Part shown: positions 14,547 through 20,089 of the stretch, piece by piece
Layout of the letters: each line of letters opens with the position of its first letter
Position numbering within the stretch: position 1 is the first letter of the stretch
Virus record (IMG/VR): IMGVR_UViG_3300028608_000917
Span: 1-20,089 of that record
Strand: one strand, 5' to 3'
Length of the DNA: 20,089 nt
DNA from: a virus
Made by a program: the position numbers and the translations under genes
Notes under the pieces: model-generated
What the model was told of the DNA's origin: nothing
Databases searched by the model: none
What the model saw: only the letters and a program-made list of their open reading frames with translations

Positions 14547-14860
14547 CCCGTACTCCACAGGACACGTTCCTGTCCGACCAGGCGCTCGCCGCCGCGCGGG
14601 ACGCGGCCACCGACCCGACCCTCGTACCAGTCGCCATCACCGCGGCCAACGGCGAACAGTGCACCTGGTGCGACTGCCCGCTCGGCCCGGACTCCCCTCA
14701 CAACCGGCGCGACTACCGCTGCGGGGGCTGCACCCACACGGCCAAGAGCGTCGTCAGCACCTTCGCCGGCCCGGCCCTCCGCTACGACTTCCCCGCCTGC
14801 GAGCGGCACACCGCCGACATCGTGGCCGCCGTCGCCCAGACCGTGGCAGGTGCCCGATGA
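14543..14860 (+). CDS. Small zinc-ribbon early protein
   Basis: The ATGA overlap at 14543 gives 105 residues. Metal candidates are C40, C43 and C45 (CTWCDC), C60 and C63 (CGGC), H65, C86 and H89 (CERH). Together they are arranged as a plausible treble-clef or double-knuckle fold. It is one of several Cys-rich small proteins in this operon. The function is not recognised. It overlaps the next gene by four bases. Confidence 0.6.
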   Translation: MTRTPQDTFLSDQALAAARDAATDPTLVPVAITAANGEQCTWCDCPLGPDSPHNRRDYRCGGCTHTAKSVVSTFAGPALRYDFPACERHTADIVAAVAQTVAGAR

Positions 14861-15099
14861 CCGAGCACCGCCCCGGCCGCTGGCCCGTCGACGAACCCGT
14901 CGATCTCATCCCCGACGACCTCTACCTCCAGCGGGCCGCCGAGCGCGGCCGCCACGAGATCGTCCTCGGCTCGATCCGCGCCCACCTCGAAGAGCAGCCC
15001 ACCCCGGTCGCGGTGCTCGCCGCCGTCCGCCGGTGGACCAACGAGGTCATCGCCGTGGGCGACGAGGTCGCCAAGACCAAGCGGCGCAGCACCGGCTGA
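14857..15099 (+). CDS. Small hypothetical early protein
   Basis: The ATGA overlap at 14857 gives 80 residues. It begins with a Pro/Asp-rich part (RPGRWPVDEPVDLIPDDLYL) and continues as a charged helix (RAAERGRHEIVLGSIRAHLE), then a helical end with VLAAVRRWTNEVIAVGDEVA and a basic tail (KTKRRSTG). It is the last gene of the coupled run and is followed directly by a perfect 16-bp hairpin. No family is recognised. Confidence 0.55.
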   Translation: MTEHRPGRWPVDEPVDLIPDDLYLQRAAERGRHEIVLGSIRAHLEEQPTPVAVLAAVRRWTNEVIAVGDEVAKTKRRSTG

Positions 15100-15101
15100 C
15101 C

Positions 15102-15139
15102 GCGGGCGGGCACCGTCGGGGATGACGGTGCCCGCCCGC
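15102..15139 (+). terminator. Perfect 16-bp hairpin before the primase gene
   Basis: Bases 15102-15117 pair without mismatch with 15124-15139 around a GGGGAT loop (core GGGCACCGTC / GACGGTGCCC). No U tract follows. It starts two bases after the last stop of the early operon and 41 bases before the primase start. It may be an attenuator, a partial terminator or an mRNA-stabilising stem. Confidence 0.65.
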
Positions 15140-15180
15140 CACACGAACCACTGATCCAGCTCGCAGAAGAGAGCACGTTC

Positions 15181-16041
15181 GTGACCGACACCATCGCCTT
15201 CAATAGGCTCGCCGATCTCCTCGGCGGCATGGGCGAGCCCACCCGCTACCAGGGCGGGGCGCTCCGTACCCGGGGCATCTGCCATGGCGGCGACTCCCCC
15301 AACACCGTCGCGATCAGGCGCGGTAACAACGGCGGCGTGGTCATCCACTGTCACAAGTGCGACGGCAACGCCGAGTTCCTCGCCGCCATCGGCTGGACCG
15401 AGGCCGACCTGTTCGACGAGCCGCTAGAGCGGCAGCACGACCGGCCCGCCGACGATACGTGGATTCCCTGCCGCGAGCGCGGGCACAAGCGCGTCGCACA
15501 GTACGTCTACCGCGACGAGAACGGCACCGTCGTCCACGGCGTCACCCGCTGCGACCACAAGTGCTTCGCCCAGTGGCGGCCAGAGCCGAGGACCAAGTCC
15601 GGCCGCCGCTGGTCCCTGAACGACGAGCGCGGCAACCGGCTCGTCCCCCTCGTGCCGTACCGGCTGCCCGAGCTGCTGGCGGCGCGAGAAGCCGACCGCG
15701 TCATCTGGATCGCCGAGGGCGAGAAGGACGTGAACGCCCTCGTCGACCACGGCCTGGCCGCCACCTGCAACGCGGGCGGCGCCGGAAAGTGGACCGCCGA
15801 CCACGCCCGCTACCTCGAAGGCGCCGACGTCACCATCGTCGCCGACCGCGACGACAAGGGACGCGAGCACGCCCTCCATGTTGTGGAGACCCTGCGCGGC
15901 CTGGCGCACTCCGTGTACGTCGTGCAGGCCAAGACCGGGAAGGACGCCGCCGACCACTTCGCCGCCGGCCACGTCGACTCCGAGTTCCACGAGGTGTGGG
16001 CCCCGGTTCCCTGCCCCGGAACCCCGGTGGTGCAGGGGTGA
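15181..16041 (+). CDS. Replication primase with zinc ribbon and TOPRIM domain
   Basis: The 286-residue protein would lay RNA primers for phage DNA synthesis. An N-terminal zinc site is visible as C34-H35 and C57-x2-C60 (ICHGG ... VIHCHKC). A region typical of phage primases follows, with YVYRDENGTVVHGVTR and LVPLVPYRLPELLAAREA. The TOPRIM core has E179 in AEGEKDVNAL and the D222-x-D224 pair in VADRDDKG, the metal-binding residues of this fold. GTG 15181 has AGAAGAGAG upstream. Its stop overlaps the start of the helicase gene (GTGA), so the two are co-translated and probably act together at the iteron block just downstream. Length suits a compact phage primase without its own helicase domain. 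Confidence 0.85.
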   Translation: MTDTIAFNRLADLLGGMGEPTRYQGGALRTRGICHGGDSPNTVAIRRGNNGGVVIHCHKCDGNAEFLAAIGWTEADLFDEPLERQHDRPADDTWIPCRERGHKRVAQYVYRDENGTVVHGVTRCDHKCFAQWRPEPRTKSGRRWSLNDERGNRLVPLVPYRLPELLAAREADRVIWIAEGEKDVNALVDHGLAATCNAGGAGKWTADHARYLEGADVTIVADRDDKGREHALHVVETLRGLAHSVYVVQAKTGKDAADHFAAGHVDSEFHEVWAPVPCPGTPVVQG

Positions 16042-17201
16042 CCGAGAAGCCCGACTGGCAGCCGAACGTAGACGCCGTGGAAGAACCCGTCGCCCGGCGC
16101 CTGGTCCTCACGCCAGCGAGCAGTATCCGGATCCGCCCGGTGCGCTGGCTGTGGGACACCACGCCCCCGGACGCGCCGCCCACATCGCACGGCCGCATCC
16201 CGCTGAACTCCCTGGCAATCGCGGCGGGCGGGCCGGGCCTCGGCAAGTCCCAGTGCGCCTGCTGGTTCACGGCGCGCATTACCACCGGGAGCCTGCCGGG
16301 CGAACTATGGGGCAAGCCCCGCAGTGTCATCTACGCGGCCACCGAGGACTCGTGGACGTACACCATCGCGCCTCGGCTCGTTGCCGCTGGCGCGGACCTG
16401 GACCGCGTCTTCCGTATCGACGTTCAGGACGACGACGAGCTGCACGCCCGGCTCACTCTGCCGAAGGACATCTCGTTGGTCGGCAAGGCGGCCGAGGAGT
16501 ACGGCGTTGGACTACTGGTCGCCGATCCCCTGCTGTCGATGATCGACAGCAGCATCAACGACTACCGGGCCGCCGAAGTCCGCTCCGCCCTGGAGCCGCT
16601 CGTCGCGGCCGCCGACAAGCACGGGTTCACGATCCTCGGCCTCGCCCACTTCACGAAGGCGGGCGGCGCCGATCCCCTCAGCAGGATCGCGGGCTCCGGC
16701 GCCTTCGGCCAGCTCATCCGCTCGCTCATCGCCTTCGCCAAACAGGAGAGCGAGGAAGGCGAGGAGGAGTTCGTCATGAGCCTGGAGAAGAACAACCTCG
16801 GCCGGCTCGGGCTGCCGTCATTCACGTACACCATCCAGCCGATCACGGTGGACACCGAGGAAGGACCGTCCTACGTCTCGCGGTTCGCGCTGGGACCGGA
16901 GTCGACGACCAGCGTCCGCGAGGTGATGCGCGCCGAGACGAACGGTGAGGGTGCCGGATCGAACGAGGTCGTCGAGTGGCTGCAGGGCTGGCTCACCGAC
17001 CTCGGCGGATCGGACGAAGCCCGCGAGATCAAGAAGGCGGCGCGCAAGGAGGGCTACAGCGAGTCCGCCGTCGACCGCGCGAAGAAGAAGCTCGGCATCC
17101 GTTCGAAGCAGCAGGGGTTCGGGCGAGACCGGACGTCGCACTGGTACCTGCCCGAAGCATGGTCGAAGGCCATGGCCGACGACCTCCCCCGTACAGCCTG
17201 A
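16038..17201 (+). CDS. RecA-fold ATPase, replicative helicase type (RepA/AAA_25-like)
   Basis: GTG 16038 overlaps the primase stop and gives 387 residues; the open frame upstream is a shadow of the primase gene. Walker A is GGPGLGKS (residues 64-71, K70), Walker B is GVGLLVADPL (D163), and LGLAHFTK is the following motif with the sensor histidine. This set is typical of RepA-type hexameric helicases (AAA_25). The C-terminal region from about residue 285 is charged and helical and may be a winged helix (EVVEWLQGWLTDLGGSDEAR, ESAVDRAKKKLGIR). It probably unwinds DNA with the primase. It lies directly upstream of the candidate origin, and its last codons run into that repeat block. Confidence 0.85.
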   Translation: MTEKPDWQPNVDAVEEPVARRLVLTPASSIRIRPVRWLWDTTPPDAPPTSHGRIPLNSLAIAAGGPGLGKSQCACWFTARITTGSLPGELWGKPRSVIYAATEDSWTYTIAPRLVAAGADLDRVFRIDVQDDDELHARLTLPKDISLVGKAAEEYGVGLLVADPLLSMIDSSINDYRAAEVRSALEPLVAAADKHGFTILGLAHFTKAGGADPLSRIAGSGAFGQLIRSLIAFAKQESEEGEEEFVMSLEKNNLGRLGLPSFTYTIQPITVDTEEGPSYVSRFALGPESTTSVREVMRAETNGEGAGSNEVVEWLQGWLTDLGGSDEAREIKKAARKEGYSESAVDRAKKKLGIRSKQQGFGRDRTSHWYLPEAWSKAMADDLPRTA

Positions 17202-17400
17202 CGTACATGACGTGCATGACGAGATTGGCCGTGACCTGCGACTTCTTCACAGGGTGTGGCTGACGAGATTGACGAGGTTGGTGACGAGATTGGGACGGCC
17301 ATCCTCACCAATCTCGTCACCCGGAATCGCATTCTCGTCACCAATCTCGTCACCGCAAAACAGCAGGTCAGCCCCAATCTCATCAATCTCATCAATCAAT
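17199..17400. repeat. Inverted iteron block, candidate replication origin
   Basis: GACGAGATTG occurs at 17218, 17262 and 17283 with a variant at 17271. The reverse complement CAATCTCGTC occurs at 17309 and 17342, with variants at 17330, 17375 and 17384 and a partial copy at 17393. A 12-base form, GGTGACGAGATT, is exact at 17280-17291 and inverted at 17310-17321 and 17343-17354. A nine-base series TGACGTACA, TGACGTGCA, TGACGAGAT runs from 17199 to 17225. One 60-base line here has 28 G+C, far below the neighbours. Iterons beside primase and helicase genes, with an A+T-rich end, fit an origin. The gap 17202-17455 holds this block and a small upstream ORF. Confidence 0.7.
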
Positions 17401-17423
17401 TTTGTGTGTAGGAGGGGACGAGC

Positions 17424-17459
17424 GTGAGCCGACCACCCGACTCGAGTAGGTCCTCGTGA
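17424..17459 (+). CDS. 11-codon upstream ORF (leader peptide candidate)
   Basis: GTG 17424 sits eight bases after a strong GGAGG (17411-17415). It encodes an 11-residue peptide rich in Ser, Arg and Pro ([11 protein letters not shown]) and stops at TGA 17457-17459. That stop overlaps the GTG start of the next gene (GTGA). The next gene has no good ribosome-binding site of its own, so ribosomes finishing this ORF could restart there. It may be only a ribosome-loading device. Confidence 0.45.
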   Translation: MSRPPDSSRSS

Positions 17460-17653
17460 ACGTCGACGACGTCGTGGCGGAGAAGATCGCCGCCGCCCGC
17501 GCCCGCGCCGAGGCCGCCAAGCGCCGGCGCGCAGCCCTCGCCGCCGCCCGGCAACGCGGCCTCGCCGCCCGCCACGCCCAGAAGCTCCGCAACCAGGCCA
17601 GCCGTGGGGATACGCCCACGGTTGCCGAACCCGCCGCCGAGGAGAACCAGTGA
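17456..17653 (+). CDS. Small basic helical protein
   Basis: The 65-residue product starts at GTG 17456, overlapping the short upstream ORF. Most of it is one Ala/Arg/Lys-rich helix ([20 protein letters not shown] and [20 protein letters not shown]) with an acidic, disordered tail ([11 protein letters not shown]). Such highly basic helices can bind DNA or RNA. Position next to the candidate origin makes a DNA-associated role conceivable, but no family is recognised. It overlaps the next gene by four bases. Confidence 0.55.
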   Translation: MNVDDVVAEKIAAARARAEAAKRRRAALAAARQRGLAARHAQKLRNQASRGDTPTVAEPAAEENQ

Positions 17654-18027
17654 CCGACCGCACCCTCACCCCCGGCCCACTCACCGCCGCCACCGACGAC
17701 ATCCGCGACCACGGATACGCCATCGTGCAGACCCGCATCGAACGCGTCCCCGTCGGCTACCGCAGCACCCTGTGCGCCGAGCCGGACGGATGCGCCCGGC
17801 CCACAACCCTCGTAACCGTCGCCCTCGCCGAGGTCACCGACGAGGGCGACGACGCCGTCGGCCTTCGCTTCGCGCGGGACGTCAACGGCGACATCGTCCG
17901 CATCCCAACCTGCGACGCGCACCGATGCGAGGCCAGCCACGACCTGTACTACGTGCTGACCGGCCGAACCCGACCGGACGGGATCCGCGCGTTCGACCTG
18001 CCCGGTCAGTACCTGAACTGGACCTGA
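17650..18027 (+). CDS. Hypothetical protein with Cys/His cluster
   Basis: The GTGA overlap at 17650 gives 125 residues. C42 and C48 and a later group C88, H91, C93 and H97 ([12 protein letters not shown]) could bind one zinc. Between them lie beta-strand-like segments ([15 protein letters not shown]). The C-terminus ends [11 protein letters not shown]. It may be a small zinc-stabilised accessory protein; no family is recognised. Three hairpins follow its stop. Confidence 0.55.
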   Translation: MTDRTLTPGPLTAATDDIRDHGYAIVQTRIERVPVGYRSTLCAEPDGCARPTTLVTVALAEVTDEGDDAVGLRFARDVNGDIVRIPTCDAHRCEASHDLYYVLTGRTRPDGIRAFDLPGQYLNWT

Positions 18028-18034
18028 CGACAGC

Positions 18035-18063
18035 GGCCGGGCCCGCGGATATCGGGCCCGGCC
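18035..18063 (+). terminator. GC-rich hairpin, first of three
   Basis: GGCCGGGCCCG (18035-18045) pairs perfectly with CGGGCCCGGCC (18053-18063) around a seven-base loop (CGGATAT). It begins seven bases after the preceding stop. There is no U tract, but position and stem strength suggest a terminator. Confidence 0.65.
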
Positions 18064-18079
18064 TCCCACCCAGCATCCC

Positions 18080-18110
18080 GCGACTTGCTTCCTCGCAGGA
18101 AGCAAGTCGC
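18080..18110 (+). other. Perfect 14-bp hairpin, second of three
   Basis: GCGACTTGCTTCCT (18080-18093) pairs without mismatch with AGGAAGCAAGTCGC (18097-18110) around a CGC loop. The stem is only moderately G+C-rich compared with ordinary terminators here, and no U tract follows. It could be an RNA structure or a protein-binding DNA palindrome. Confidence 0.6.
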
Positions 18111-18113
18111 CCC

Positions 18114-18140
18114 GACTGGGTGACAGCACGTCACCCAGTC
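18114..18140 (+). other. Perfect 11-bp hairpin, third of three
   Basis: GACTGGGTGAC (18114-18124) pairs perfectly with GTCACCCAGTC (18130-18140) around AGCAC. It lies three bases after the second hairpin and ends 19 bases before the HNH gene start, just ahead of its ribosome-binding site (GAAGGAG). It could influence translation of that gene or be a protein-binding site. Confidence 0.6.
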
Positions 18141-18159
18141 CAACCCGAAGGAGCCCGCC

Positions 18160-18708
18160 ATGGCAGGCGAGGCCGTGATGGCCCGGTTCTGGGCCAAGGT
18201 CAACAAGGCTGGATCCGTGCCCGAGCACGCGCCGGAAGTCGGGCGCTGCTGGGAATGGACCGGCGCCCAGGATGCCCACGGTTACGGACGTCTCACCGTC
18301 GGCGGCCAGTGGCGCGCCGCGCACCGCTGGTCCTTCGAGCTGGCCAAAGGTGCTATCCCCGCAGGCAAGTTCGTGCTGCACCGCTGCGACAACCCGGCTT
18401 GCATACGTCCCACCCATCTGAGACTCGGCACTCCACGGGAGAACACCGCAGACATGCACGCCAAGGGGCGCGCGGCCCGAGTCGGCCCCGTTGGCGAGCA
18501 GAACCGTCACGCGAAGCTCACCGCCCTGCAAGTGGTCAGCATCCGAGAACGCTTCGCCCGTGGCGAGCTGATCGTCCGCCTCGCTACCGATCACGCCCTG
18601 TCCGTGTCCTCCATCAGCTCCATCGTCAACGGGCGCTCGTGGGCGCACGTCGGCGGACCTATCCGACAGCCTGGCCAGCTCGGCCGGCGCGCACGAAAGG
18701 CGGCCTGA
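18160..18708 (+). CDS. HNH homing-type endonuclease
   Basis: The 182-residue protein starts at ATG 18160 behind GAAGGAG; ATG 18178 is an alternative. The HNH_3-type nuclease domain spans about residues 9-105: C30-W-E-W-T-G, HGYGR, AHRWSFE, then VLH74-RCDNP-x-C81-x2-P-x-H86-[11 protein letters not shown] and KGR. A C-terminal DNA-recognition part follows ([36 protein letters not shown]), with the intron-encoded repeat and HTH style of phage homing enzymes. It would cut DNA at a specific site and promote its own spread. It stands between the triple hairpin and SSB, suggesting insertion into the early operon. No intron halves are visible around it. Confidence 0.88.
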   Translation: MAGEAVMARFWAKVNKAGSVPEHAPEVGRCWEWTGAQDAHGYGRLTVGGQWRAAHRWSFELAKGAIPAGKFVLHRCDNPACIRPTHLRLGTPRENTADMHAKGRAARVGPVGEQNRHAKLTALQVVSIRERFARGELIVRLATDHALSVSSISSIVNGRSWAHVGGPIRQPGQLGRRARKAA

Positions 18709-18710
18709 CC

Positions 18711-19253
18711 ATGGCCAACGAAACCGTCATCACCGTCGTGGGGAATCTCGTGGATGACCCCGAGCTGAGGTTCGCTCCGTCCGGTGTCGCGGTAGCGAAG
18801 TTCCGGGTGGCGTCGACGCCCAGGGTCTTCAACAAGACCACGAACGCTTGGGAAGACGGCGACGCCCTGTTCCTCACCTGCTCCGTCTGGCGGCAGGCCG
18901 CCGAGAACGTCGCCGAGTCCCTCACCAAGGGCATGCGCGTCATTGTCCAGGGCCGCCTCAAGCAGCGGTCCTATGAGGACGGGCAGGGCGTGAAGCGCAC
19001 CGTGTACGAGCTCGACGTCGACGAGGTCGGACCGACCCTCGCCCGCGCCACCGCCAAGGTCACGAAGAACCCGGCGGGCACTGGGTCCGTACCGGCGAAC
19101 GGAGCCAGTTCCGTACCAGCGAACGGAACTGGTGACCCGTGGGCGAACGCCCGGCCCGCCAACGGCCAGCAGCAGGGCGGCGGCTGGGGCAACCCGCCCG
19201 CCCAGCAGCAGCCCGCCGCCCAGGGTGTCGCTACTGACGAGCCCCCCTTCTAG
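18711..19253 (+). CDS. ssb: Single-stranded DNA-binding protein
   Basis: The 180-residue protein starts at ATG 18711; the long open frame upstream is a shadow. The OB-fold lies at about residues 1-112 with hallmark segments [38 protein letters not shown] and [21 protein letters not shown] flexible Gly/Gln/Pro/Asn-rich linker follows, containing a doubled SVPANG unit. The acidic tip DEPPF is the conserved partner-binding tail of bacterial-type SSB. It would coat single strands during phage replication and recruit enzymes through its tail. It belongs with the primase and helicase functionally, though the HNH gene and others lie between. The ribosome-binding site is AAAGG. Confidence 0.93.
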   Translation: MANETVITVVGNLVDDPELRFAPSGVAVAKFRVASTPRVFNKTTNAWEDGDALFLTCSVWRQAAENVAESLTKGMRVIVQGRLKQRSYEDGQGVKRTVYELDVDEVGPTLARATAKVTKNPAGTGSVPANGASSVPANGTGDPWANARPANGQQQGGGWGNPPAQQQPAAQGVATDEPPF

Positions 19254-19261
19254 GAGCCGAC

Positions 19262-19468
19262 GTGACCCCGAACGAGATCCAGATGCTGATCTGCGGCATC
19301 GGCATCGGCGCGCAGGGCATGGCCGTGTTCGGCATGGTGTGCGACATGCGGTCCGCGCGCCGCAGCCGGACCGCGGCCGAGGCCGCGCTGAAGAGCGCCG
19401 CTGGCGACCACTACCTGAACAGCCTCCGCCTCTACCGACTCCAGCACCGGATGGAGGCCCGCCGGTGA
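19262..19468 (+). CDS. Small membrane-anchored hypothetical protein
   Basis: The 68-residue product starts at GTG 19262, eight bases after SSB. Residues about 6-27 are hydrophobic (IQMLICGIGIGAQGMAVFGM) and may form one membrane helix. The rest is a basic amphipathic helix (MRSARRSRTAAEAALKSAAG) ending in RLQHRMEARR. An N-out, basic-inside anchor is the likely topology. No family is recognised. Its stop overlaps the next start (GTGA). Confidence 0.55.
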   Translation: MTPNEIQMLICGIGIGAQGMAVFGMVCDMRSARRSRTAAEAALKSAAGDHYLNSLRLYRLQHRMEARR

Positions 19469-20089
19469 CCGCGGCCTGTGGGCTCTGTGAGCGGCAGATC
19501 GAGCACGGCTACCTGTGTCCGGGTGACACGCTCGCCCTGGCCGAACGCCTCGATCGCATGCCGAAGCTGTACGCGGCGCTGGCCGGGTTCATCACCCCGG
19601 CCGCCCGCGGCGGCGCCGAGCGGGTCTCCCGCGGTCACGCCGGCTCCACCCTGCCCGTCGACGAGACGGTCCTCGACCTGCGCTACGGCGGCATCGCCCT
19701 GGTCCTGGAGGGCTGGCGGTCCGACGTCCAGCGGGTTCGCGGCTGGGGCGAGCCGGCCATCGTTGGCGACGTCGAGGAGCGCGTGAAGCGGGCCGCCCGC
19801 TGGCTCGGCATGGAACTGGAGTGGATCGCTGCCGCCTACCCGGCCGCCGGTGATCTGGCCCGCGAGGTCCGCGAGATGGAGCGTGCCGCGCTGTCGATCG
19901 TCGGCGCGCTGCCCGAGCGTGGCCGGCTGCTCGGGCAGTGCGTGAACTCCGACCAGTCCGGCGTGCTGTGCGGCGCCCCGATCCGCCACCAGCCCGGACA
20001 GTCCAGGCTCGTGTGCGAGTGGTGCCACTGCGTCTACAGCAGCGAGCAGGACTGGCTGCTGCTGCTCCACCACCAGCCGGAGGCGACGG
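19465..20089 (+). CDS. Zinc-knuckle protein, possible DNA-binding protein (partial)
   Basis: GTG 19465 overlaps the previous stop, and the frame stays open to the window edge, showing 208 residues. An N-terminal CxxC (C5, C8) with C18 and a second cluster near residues 159-189 (C159, C169 and C184-EW-C187-H-C189) suggest two zinc sites. Between them is a helical region with ERVKRAARWLGMELEWIAAA and ALSIVGALPERGRL. Proteins with this layout in Streptomyces phages often end in a helix-turn-helix, which would lie beyond the window. That ending is inferred, so a DNA-binding role is only likely. Confidence 0.65.
   Translation, partial: MTAACGLCERQIEHGYLCPGDTLALAERLDRMPKLYAALAGFITPAARGGAERVSRGHAGSTLPVDETVLDLRYGGIALVLEGWRSDVQRVRGWGEPAIVGDVEERVKRAARWLGMELEWIAAAYPAAGDLAREVREMERAALSIVGALPERGRLLGQCVNSDQSGVLCGAPIRHQPGQSRLVCEWCHCVYSSEQDWLLLLHHQPEAT

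Noticed and set aside
15357-16037. N-terminal extension of the helicase-type ATPase
   Set aside because: It is an out-of-frame reading of the primase gene; GTG 16038 with a GTGA overlap is the natural start.
17199-17400. CRISPR array
   Set aside because: The repeats are only 9-12 bases, occur in both orientations, and have irregular short spacing without spacers, so they are iterons rather than CRISPR.
17604-18710. Long N-terminal extension of SSB
   Set aside because: SSB proteins begin at the OB-fold; the extension is Arg/Pro/His-rich and overlaps two real genes in other frames.
19080-19135. Near-duplicate DNA in the SSB linker (SVPANG twice)
   Set aside because: A simple coding duplication in a low-complexity linker; common in SSB tails and not a separate feature.

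Overview
The window is about 20 kb of a temperate, long-tailed (siphovirus-type) phage of a high-G+C actinobacterium, most likely Streptomyces. Three things point to this: very high G+C, frequent GTG starts, and gene content (tape measure, large minor tail protein, amidase endolysin, large serine integrase, toprim primase plus helicase, homing endonuclease, SSB). No tRNA or CRISPR array was seen. The organism is inferred from composition and gene families; no database search was possible.

Layout. Positions 1-6970 hold the late structural region, all on the + strand: the tail end of an upstream gene, the tape measure, a 1291-residue minor tail/baseplate protein and two small distal proteins. 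Positions 6989-8279 hold the lysis cassette: a hairpin, the amidase endolysin, a two-helix holin, a coiled-coil/one-helix membrane protein and a textbook UUCG-loop terminator. Positions 8297-9987 form a self-contained module bracketed by strong terminators: a GntR/UTRA regulator on the - strand, divergent from three tightly coupled small genes (two with zinc-knuckle signatures), with tandem CTCTCG/CGAGAG palindromes between them. Positions 10106-12878 are the integration and immunity region: a 54-bp imperfect palindrome with a TT centre (candidate attP), a large serine integrase, a low-G+C HTH protein on the - strand (candidate immunity repressor) and a divergent Xre-type small regulator. An 11-bp inverted operator pair lies in the divergent gap.

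Positions 13029-15099 are an early operon of six small genes, nearly all joined by ATGA/GTGA overlaps. A 16-bp hairpin then precedes the replication module: zinc-ribbon/TOPRIM primase (15181-16041) and RecA-like helicase-type ATPase (16038-17201). Directly downstream, 17199-17400 is a noncoding, relatively A+T-rich block of inverted iterons (GGTGACGAGATT and variants), the best candidate for the phage replication origin. It is followed by an 11-codon upstream ORF with a strong ribosome-binding site, two small genes, three consecutive perfect hairpins (18035-18140), an HNH homing-type endonuclease, SSB, a small membrane-anchored protein and a zinc-knuckle protein that runs off the window.

How it fits together: the primase, helicase and SSB would act at the iteron block; the repressor/Xre pair would set the lysis-lysogeny choice; the integrase would act at the palindrome just upstream of its own gene. 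Because that site looks intact and has phage late genes on one side and phage early genes on the other, the sequence looks like free (circular or packaged) phage DNA rather than an integrated prophage. The most notable unexplained items are the iteron block, the triple hairpin, the centred att-like palindrome and the two operator regions.
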